Shown here in pieces: positions 13,459 to 18,662 of a stretch of 18,662 nucleotides of DNA (its first letter is position 1; every line of letters begins with the position of its first letter). Under the pieces are notes generated by a model. The model was given only the letters and a program-made list of their open reading frames with translations, made no database searches and was not told where the DNA came from. The position numbers and the translations under genes are program-made. Origin of the DNA: Micromonospora parva (lineage in GTDB: Bacteria; Actinomycetota; Actinomycetes; Mycobacteriales; Micromonosporaceae); contig NZ_JNZS01000045.1 of the NCBI RefSeq assembly GCF_000718515.1, positions 1 to 18,662 of the forward strand, in the 5' to 3' direction.

Positions 13459-15245
13459 ACGCGCTCCCGCACGTCCCACACCCACCCGCCGTCGACCGGC
13501 CGACCCGGGCCGAGCAGGTCGTCGACAGTCCGGCGGACCGGGTCGCCGTGCTCCAGCTGACCGAGGACGACCACTGCCGCCCGCCAGTGCCGCAGGTCCT
13601 CGATGGCCTGTCGACGGTCGGCGTCGCTGAGCGGTGGCACCGCGCCGGTCTCGGCCACCCGGCGCAGCAGCACCGAGGTGGGCCGGTCCGGCGCGCCCCA
13701 GCGGGCCGTCGGGTCGTCCGGGCCACTGGGGCCGATGAAGTAGCCACCAGGCGCGGGGAACGCCAGACCGGTACGGGCCGACCAGAGCATCACCGGGCTG
13801 CGCCCGGCACCGGTGACCGGTGGCACCGCGACCACCGTCCGGCCGGGCGGCACCAGCGCACGCCAGTCGCCGTCGGCGACGAACGCCGGCACCGGCGCGA
13901 CCGGCACCACCCGGATCGGCGTCGGCGCCAGGGGCAGCAGCGCGGCGGCCACCGCCCCGGCCCACAGCAGCCGTACCGGCAACCCCGGCGCGGTCGCCGG
14001 GTGCGCGGCGCGGACCCGGTCCACCGAGAGCGCCACCAGCACACCCAGCACCGGTACGCAGACCAGCGCGAACCGGGCCGGCACCGCGAGGTCGAGCAAA
14101 GGCAGCTCCGCGACCAGTCGGTACGGCCCCGGAAGGCCGGTGGCGTTGCCGTTCAATCGCACCGTCGTCCCGAGCGAGAGCAGGGCGAAGACCACGGCGC
14201 AGCCGGCCAACGCCCGGACCAGTGCCCGTCGCCACAACCAGATCACGATCACCACGGCGAGCACCAGCAGACCCGGGCCGAAGAACGAGTTCTCCTCGGT
14301 CGGGTTCGGCGAGAGCAGCCCCGGCAGCCAGTCGTCGCCCAGCACGGTCTGCCGGGCCGACGCGGTGAACGAGGCGACGTCCAGCTGGAAGCCCTGCGTG
14401 GCGAACGCCATCCCGGTGTAGTGCTGCGGACCGTGGAACTGGAACCACAACGGGTACGCCAGCGGAACCGCCGCCACGCCGGCCGCCACCGCGAGCCGAC
14501 CGAAGAGGGCCGGCGCGTGCCGCCGCGCGGCAACCCGGTCGGCGAGCGCGTACGCCAGCGCGAAGACCCCGGCCGCGAGCACCAGGAAGACCAGCACCTC
14601 CTCGCCGATGAAGACCTGCCAGACGAGCAGCAACCCGAGGCCGACGCCGGGCCGCCACAGGTCGTCCCGTGCGACTCCCGAGGCGGGCCGGAACACCAGG
14701 GCGAGGATCGCCGGCACCAGGAACTGCGCGGCGATGTGCAGGTGGGCGCCCGCCTGAGCGACCATGCCCGGGGCGAAGCCGCAGATCAGCCCACCCACCG
14801 CAGCCGCGGCCCGGGTGCCGACCAGCCGACGGCGCAGCAGCACGTACCAGGCGACGGCCGTCCCCGCGAGGCAGCAGACGACCGCCACGCAGAACGCCAC
14901 CTGCGAGCCGAGGAGCAGTGTGACCGGGGTGAGCGGGACGCCCAGGCCGAGCACCGAGGTGTTCGCCATCAGGTTCACCCCGTCGGGCGCGTTCAACCCC
15001 GTACTGAACAGCGGGTTCTCCCCCGCGACCACCGCATGGGCCGCGTGGGTCAACATCCACTCGAAGAGGATCTGGTCACCCGCCTGGTGGAACAACCGCC
15101 ACGGGTGACCCCACTGCCCGCTGGTCACCACCACCGCGAGGCCCAGATAGCCGGCCACCACCAGCGCGTCCCGAAGCCAGGCCGGACGGGACGTGCCGAC
15201 CGTCGCCGGCGACAGGGGGTTCGGGGACGTCGTCCCGGCGGTCAT
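13455..15245 (-). CDS. Polytopic membrane protein, GT-C glycosyltransferase-like (paralogue 2)
   Basis: This 596-residue integral membrane protein is paralogous to both neighbours and is the shortest of the three. After a 25-residue N-terminus and the first helix comes D57 (GDQILFEW) and NAPDGVNLMANT (85-96). A CGFAPGM segment, VFIGEEVLVFLVLA, YPLWFQFHGP and an NSFFG loop follow. The C-terminal soluble domain has GGYFIGP and ends in VWDVRERV. The ATG at 15245 overlaps the stop of the upstream paralogue by one base (TGATG), so it is translationally coupled to it. At the other end its TAA shares TTAA with the stop of the convergent paralogue. I infer an extracytoplasmic sugar-transfer role; no substrate can be named. 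Confidence 0.7.
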   Translation of the reverse strand: MTAGTTSPNPLSPATVGTSRPAWLRDALVVAGYLGLAVVVTSGQWGHPWRLFHQAGDQILFEWMLTHAAHAVVAGENPLFSTGLNAPDGVNLMANTSVLGLGVPLTPVTLLLGSQVAFCVAVVCCLAGTAVAWYVLLRRRLVGTRAAAAVGGLICGFAPGMVAQAGAHLHIAAQFLVPAILALVFRPASGVARDDLWRPGVGLGLLLVWQVFIGEEVLVFLVLAAGVFALAYALADRVAARRHAPALFGRLAVAAGVAAVPLAYPLWFQFHGPQHYTGMAFATQGFQLDVASFTASARQTVLGDDWLPGLLSPNPTEENSFFGPGLLVLAVVIVIWLWRRALVRALAGCAVVFALLSLGTTVRLNGNATGLPGPYRLVAELPLLDLAVPARFALVCVPVLGVLVALSVDRVRAAHPATAPGLPVRLLWAGAVAAALLPLAPTPIRVVPVAPVPAFVADGDWRALVPPGRTVVAVPPVTGAGRSPVMLWSARTGLAFPAPGGYFIGPSGPDDPTARWGAPDRPTSVLLRRVAETGAVPPLSDADRRQAIEDLRHWRAAVVVLGQLEHGDPVRRTVDDLLGPGRPVDGGWVWDVRERV

Positions 15246-17287
15246 CAGACCGAACGGTCGCTGAGCGCCCGGACGTCCCAGACCCAGACATCCAGCTCCT
15301 GGCGGCCCGGGCCGACCAGCTCCTCGACCGTCCGCCGCAGCGGCTCGGCGTTCTGCTGCCGCACCGGCAGCACCAGGATCGCCGCCCGCCAGTGCCGCAA
15401 CTCGTCGGTGAAGCGCCGACGCTGCCGGTCGTCGAGTTTGGGCGTACGCCCGGTGGTCGCCACCTCCTCCAGCATCTGGCCCACCCCGCTGGGGCGACCG
15501 CCGAACCGGCCCGGGTCACCGGTGTTGCCGTTGCGGGGCGCGAGGAAGTAACCGCCGGGGATCTTGAAGTCGAGGTTGGTGGCCGCCGCCCAGCGCATGC
15601 CGTGCGTGTTGCCCATGCTGGGCACCGGGATCGGCACCAGCGTCTGATCCGGCCCGACGTACGCCCGCCAACGATCGGCGGTGATGAAGTCCGGCACCGG
15701 GGGCCGGGAGACCATCCGCAGCGGCATCGGTGCGATCGGCAGCAGCGCGAAGGCCAGGCCCGCGGCGGTGAGCACGCGGACGGTACGGCGGTCGGCCGGG
15801 CGCAGCGCCCAGGCCCGCTCGACGGCGAGAGCGAGCAGCAGACCGATCACCACGCTGGTGATCAGACCGAACCGGGTCGGCACCACCGCGTCGAGCAGCG
15901 GCAGATGGACCAACCACTCCCACGGCCCGGTGATCAGCTCCCGGTCCCACCAGGAGACCCGCTCGCCGAGGGAGAGCACGGCGAAGAACAGGCCGGTCAC
16001 CGCGAGCGCCCTGACGATCAGCTCCCGGCGCAGCCAGACCACGATGCCGATGGCGAGCATCGACAGGCTCCAGCCGAAGAAGGCGTTCTCCTCGGAGTAG
16101 TTCGGCGCCAGGTTGGCGTTGGCTCGCTGGTTGCCGCCGAGGGTAGGAGAACCGGGGGCGAAGAAGGCGGCGATGTCGTTGCCGTAGTCCTGCACCGCGT
16201 CGCTGAGCCCGTGGTAGGCCATCGGCCCGGCGAACTGCACGTAGAGCGGGTACGCCAGCAGCGCCCCGGCCAGCAGCGCGCAGGTCAGCACGCCGGCGCC
16301 CAGCGGCCGCCACGCCGCCCGCCACCGGGCCGGCTCCTGGGCGAGCACCGCCAGCAGGAAGACACCGCAGGCCAGAGCCGTGAAGAGCAGGATCTCCTCG
16401 TTGATGAACGCCTGGACGGTGACCAGCACGGCGAGCAGCGCCCCGTCCCGAACCGGCCTACCGGAGCGGGTGAGCACCAGCACCCGCCACACGATGAACG
16501 GCAGCAGGAACTGACTGATGATGTTCGGGTGCCAGCTGGCGTGCGAGAGCATCGCCGGCGAGAACCCGCAGAACCAGCCGCCGACCGCCGCCGCCAGCGG
16601 GGTGCGCACCAGGTGGCGGGAGAGCATGAGGTACCAGGCCATGGCGGTGCCGGCGAGGCCGAGCGTGACCAGCACCACGAAAGAGACCGCCGGTCCGAAG
16701 AGCAGCGTCACCGGGACCATCGGGATGCCCAGCGCCAGTACCGCCGTGTTGGCCATCAGGTTGACGCCGTCGGGGTAGTTGAACTGCTCGGTGTAGAACG
16801 GGTACTCGCCGTGCAGCACCACGCGTACCGAGTGGGCGAGGAAGAACTGCACCTGAGCCGGGTCACCGGTGTAGAGCGAGGCCACCCGGCCGGACGGGTC
16901 CAGCCAGATCCGGCTGGTCACCCAGAGCGCGGCCAGCAGAAACAGCCCGCCCACCGCCAGGTGCTGCCGCCGCCGGGTCCACCGCACCCGGGTCGACACC
17001 GCGCCACCGGCCGGCGCTTCGGGCTCGGCCGGAACTTCGGGCGCTGCCGGTGTTCCAGGCTCTGCCGGCGCCTCGGACTGTGCCGGCGCTTCGAGCGCTG
17101 CCGGCGCGTCGGGCTTTGCCGGTGTTTCGGGCGATGCCGGGGTCTGCGCCGGGTCCGTGGTGGGGGCGGTCAGTGCGGGCGGGCCGGTCAAGCGGCCGAC
17201 AGGTGTGCGGTAACTCACCAGGTCGGCGGAGTCGGCTGCCGCCTCCGTGTGCGGCGCGGGCAGGGCGCGGGACTCGGCAGGCGTCAC
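15245..17287 (-). CDS. Polytopic membrane protein, GT-C glycosyltransferase-like, with hexapeptide-repeat N-terminus (paralogue 3)
   Basis: This 680-residue protein is the longest of the three because of a cytoplasmic N-terminal extension of about 105 residues. Residues 52-93 form seven tandem hexapeptides of consensus xPE(A/T)PA, a Pro/Ala/Glu-rich flexible segment, followed by a basic RVRWTRRR before the first helix. D142 (TGDPAQVQF) occupies the putative GT-C Asp position and NYPDGVNLMANT lies at 170-181. Later landmarks are CGFSPAML, FINEEILLFTALA, YPLYVQFAGP, GGYFLAP (where the paralogues have GGYFIGP) and VWVWDVR near the end. The GTG start at 17287 lacks a ribosome site but has a -10-like TAGACT nine bases upstream. 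It is first in a two-gene unit with paralogue 2. Confidence 0.7.
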   Translation of the reverse strand: MTPAESRALPAPHTEAAADSADLVSYRTPVGRLTGPPALTAPTTDPAQTPASPETPAKPDAPAALEAPAQSEAPAEPGTPAAPEVPAEPEAPAGGAVSTRVRWTRRRQHLAVGGLFLLAALWVTSRIWLDPSGRVASLYTGDPAQVQFFLAHSVRVVLHGEYPFYTEQFNYPDGVNLMANTAVLALGIPMVPVTLLFGPAVSFVVLVTLGLAGTAMAWYLMLSRHLVRTPLAAAVGGWFCGFSPAMLSHASWHPNIISQFLLPFIVWRVLVLTRSGRPVRDGALLAVLVTVQAFINEEILLFTALACGVFLLAVLAQEPARWRAAWRPLGAGVLTCALLAGALLAYPLYVQFAGPMAYHGLSDAVQDYGNDIAAFFAPGSPTLGGNQRANANLAPNYSEENAFFGWSLSMLAIGIVVWLRRELIVRALAVTGLFFAVLSLGERVSWWDRELITGPWEWLVHLPLLDAVVPTRFGLITSVVIGLLLALAVERAWALRPADRRTVRVLTAAGLAFALLPIAPMPLRMVSRPPVPDFITADRWRAYVGPDQTLVPIPVPSMGNTHGMRWAAATNLDFKIPGGYFLAPRNGNTGDPGRFGGRPSGVGQMLEEVATTGRTPKLDDRQRRRFTDELRHWRAAILVLPVRQQNAEPLRRTVEELVGPGRQELDVWVWDVRALSDRSV
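17009..17134 (-). repeat. 18-bp tandem repeat encoding seven hexapeptides
   Basis: Seven 18-bp units, visible on the + strand as GCCGG recurring every 18 bases, encode residues 52-93 of paralogue 3 with consensus xPE(A/T)PA. The units differ mostly in codon positions that keep P and A, so the protein repeat is better conserved than the DNA. Copy number may vary between strains (inference). Confidence 0.85.
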
Positions 17288-17296
17288 AGTCGGCGG

Positions 17297-17302
17297 AGTC
17301 TA
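17297..17302 (-). promoter_or_regulatory. Candidate -10 element, leaderless start of paralogue 3
   Basis: TAGACT on the - strand ends nine bases before the GTG of the 680-residue protein. With no Shine-Dalgarno sequence present, transcription would begin at or next to the GTG. No convincing -35 box is seen upstream. Confidence 0.4.
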
Positions 17303-17392
17303 CCGGAGCAACCAAAACGCCCTAAAGCCCCGGTGGTGTCCATTGTGGCGGATCGGGTGACGGCCACCTGAGGAACCGCACCGGACATCTCG

Positions 17393-17398
17393 TACTAT
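17393..17398 (+). promoter_or_regulatory. Candidate -10 element for the lipoprotein gene
   Basis: TACTAT lies 44 bp before the GTG at 17443, leaving a leader of about 37 nt that contains a GGGGGCGGG ribosome site. The following GGCGC matches the sequence after the -10 candidate at 11546. Confidence 0.4.
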
Positions 17399-17442
17399 GG
17401 CGCTTTCCGACAGCGACGGCGAGGCGATCGGGGGCGGGCCAG

Positions 17443-18636
17443 GTGACTCCAGGCCGTCGGTACGGCAGGACGCTTCCCGTCCTGCTGAGCGCGCTGCTGG
17501 CAAGCACGGCCTGTGGTCCGGTGGCCGAGCGGAAGCCGCAGGACCTGCGGGTCGGGTACGACAGCCTGGACGGCGCGCTGACGGTGTGGCCGCCCCGCGG
17601 CGACCTCTCCGGCGACGCCGCGGCGACCGCGGCGGTCACCGCCGCCGTGCGGGACTGGCGCTCGCCGGCCGACGACCGCGCGCACCTGCCCTCGTCCGGC
17701 ATCCTCTTCTCGGGTCGCGTCGACGGCGCCCCGGTGGCGCTGGTGGCCGCCGATGTGCCCGGCGAAAGCGCCTCCTGGCTGCTGCAACTGACTGGCGAAG
17801 GCGACCGGTACGAGGTCACCCGGGCCACCGAGTACACCGACCCCGGTTACCTCGTCTACTCCGACGTGCTGCCCGTGCAGACGACCGGCGGCCGGCGCTA
17901 CCTGGTGTCGGCGCGGGTGCAGACCCTCCTCGGGCCGCAGGACCGGGCGTTGACCATCGCGGACGGCCTCAGCGCACCGGTCGACGTGCCGTCCTGCACT
18001 GCCGTCGGCGTGACCGCGACCCTGCGCACCACGGAGTCGCTGCCCCGTGGGCGGGCCGCCGACCGACTGCTCGACCTGGGCACCGGCACCGTCGATCCCC
18101 GTTACCCGCTGGTCCGCGACGAGTCCGGCACCGGCCGGCGGGCGCTCACCGGTCTGGACACCTGCGCGCTGGCCGGCGACCGGGGCCCGTTTGGCAGCAT
18201 CCCGCGCCGGGTCGGCGACCGGGACGCCCCACGCTCGGTGCCGACCTCCTGGCCGATGGCGAAGCTCACCGTGCGCTCGCTCGGCGAAATCGCACTCGGC
18301 GGCGGCGAGGCGGCCGAGTTGCAGCAGCTCAGCTGGGACACTGACGCCGGCGCGATGACGGCGGTGATCTACCGACCGGCCGACGGGAGCGCAGCGGTCG
18401 TCTCACCCGCCGACCGGGCCACCCCGTTGCAGGCCTACCAACTGCCGGTGCCCGGCCAGCCGCTGGTGGTGTTGAGCTGGCGGCCCACCCGGGACAGCTC
18501 GCTGTCCGTCCCGCCGGGCACTCCCCTGCTGGTCGACCGCCCCGGCCTGGCGGTCATCCCGACCCCGTCGCGCTCCCAGACCTACAGCCTCGCCAACAAC
18601 GACAAAACCCACTACCGCTCAATCTCCCCCCGCTAA
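17443..18636 (+). CDS. Probable secreted lipoprotein, function unknown
   Basis: I do not recognise a named family. The 397-residue product begins with basic MTPGRRYGRT, a hydrophobic stretch (11-20) and C24 in LLASTACGP, a weak but plausible lipobox, predicting anchoring to the outer face of the membrane. The mature part looks beta-rich and has only two further cysteines, C185 (VPSCTAVGV) and C241 (GLDTCALAG), probably paired. Segments such as GILFSGRVDGAPVALVAADV suggest antiparallel sheets, but no enzymatic motif is seen. The GTG start follows GGGGGCGGG and a -10-like TACTAT. It is divergent from the GT-C-like paralogues, so a shared envelope role is possible but unproven. The protein ends 26 bp before the window end. 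Confidence 0.7.
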   Translation: MTPGRRYGRTLPVLLSALLASTACGPVAERKPQDLRVGYDSLDGALTVWPPRGDLSGDAAATAAVTAAVRDWRSPADDRAHLPSSGILFSGRVDGAPVALVAADVPGESASWLLQLTGEGDRYEVTRATEYTDPGYLVYSDVLPVQTTGGRRYLVSARVQTLLGPQDRALTIADGLSAPVDVPSCTAVGVTATLRTTESLPRGRAADRLLDLGTGTVDPRYPLVRDESGTGRRALTGLDTCALAGDRGPFGSIPRRVGDRDAPRSVPTSWPMAKLTVRSLGEIALGGGEAAELQQLSWDTDAGAMTAVIYRPADGSAAVVSPADRATPLQAYQLPVPGQPLVVLSWRPTRDSSLSVPPGTPLLVDRPGLAVIPTPSRSQTYSLANNDKTHYRSISPR

Positions 18637-18662
18637 CCCCACCTCCTGCTCGTCGATCATGA

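Noticed and set aside
12145..15551. Very long open frames (about 970 to 1000 codons) on both strands across the membrane-protein paralogues
   Set aside because: Their compositions (Arg/Gly/Ala or Arg/Gln/His rich, no helices) are typical of shadow frames; the real frames carry conserved motifs and transmembrane helices.
17009..17134. CRISPR-like periodicity of 18 bp
   Set aside because: The period is a multiple of three inside a coding frame and there are no spacers; it is a coding tandem repeat.
17372..17398. ECF-sigma-type promoter (GGAAC with CGTAC)
   Set aside because: The spacing of 14 bp is too short for the usual ECF arrangement; kept only as a -10-type candidate.

Overview
The window reads as chromosomal DNA of a high-G+C actinomycete. 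The protein-coding parts have strong G/C third-position bias, GTG starts are common, and several genes overlap by GTGA or TGATG. Protein features such as the Ala/Pro-rich tails, the actinobacterial FadA/FadB pair and the PQQ-like propellers fit the Micromonosporaceae, with Micromonospora as my best guess. The genus is an inference from style and was not searched. I found no rRNA, tRNA, CRISPR array or intact transposase.

Layout. (1) 1-3508: a G-run-rich leader, then a translationally coupled fatty-acid beta-oxidation pair (thiolase fadA and multifunctional fadB), closed by a long perfect hairpin. (2) 3543-4638: a lower-G+C accessory patch. It holds a small secreted Cys-pair peptide gene, about 590 bp of apparently non-coding DNA with an orphan LacI-type operator, an 81-bp MITE-like element with IS630-type ends in a CTAG target, and the orphan 3' end of a gene that starts exactly at the element's right edge. 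(3) 4704-5545: two tandem, coupled VOC/glyoxalase-like paralogues, possibly preceded by a 14-codon open frame. (4) 5708-7595: a two-component system (OmpR-type regulator, then histidine kinase). (5) 7738-8889: a divergent C39-like cysteine peptidase without an obvious export signal. (6) 8890-11462: a coupled pair of membrane-anchored beta-propeller proteins that share a short cytoplasmic I-[DE]-L-G-E-[LI] motif. (7) 11560-17287: three large, mutually paralogous polytopic membrane proteins resembling GT-C glycosyltransferases, one on the + strand and two coupled on the - strand. (8) 17443-18636: a divergent probable lipoprotein.

How the genes work together. FadA and FadB would carry out the hydratase, dehydrogenase and thiolase steps of beta-oxidation. 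The block from 8890 to 18636 is dominated by envelope proteins (anchored propellers, multi-pass proteins with an extracytoplasmic C-terminal domain, a lipoprotein), so a joint cell-surface role is possible but unproven. The most interesting unexplained items are the three-paralogue membrane-protein cluster, the paired propellers with their shared N-terminal motif, and the small MITE with its truncated neighbour. I did not find a clear-cut new defence or biosynthetic system.
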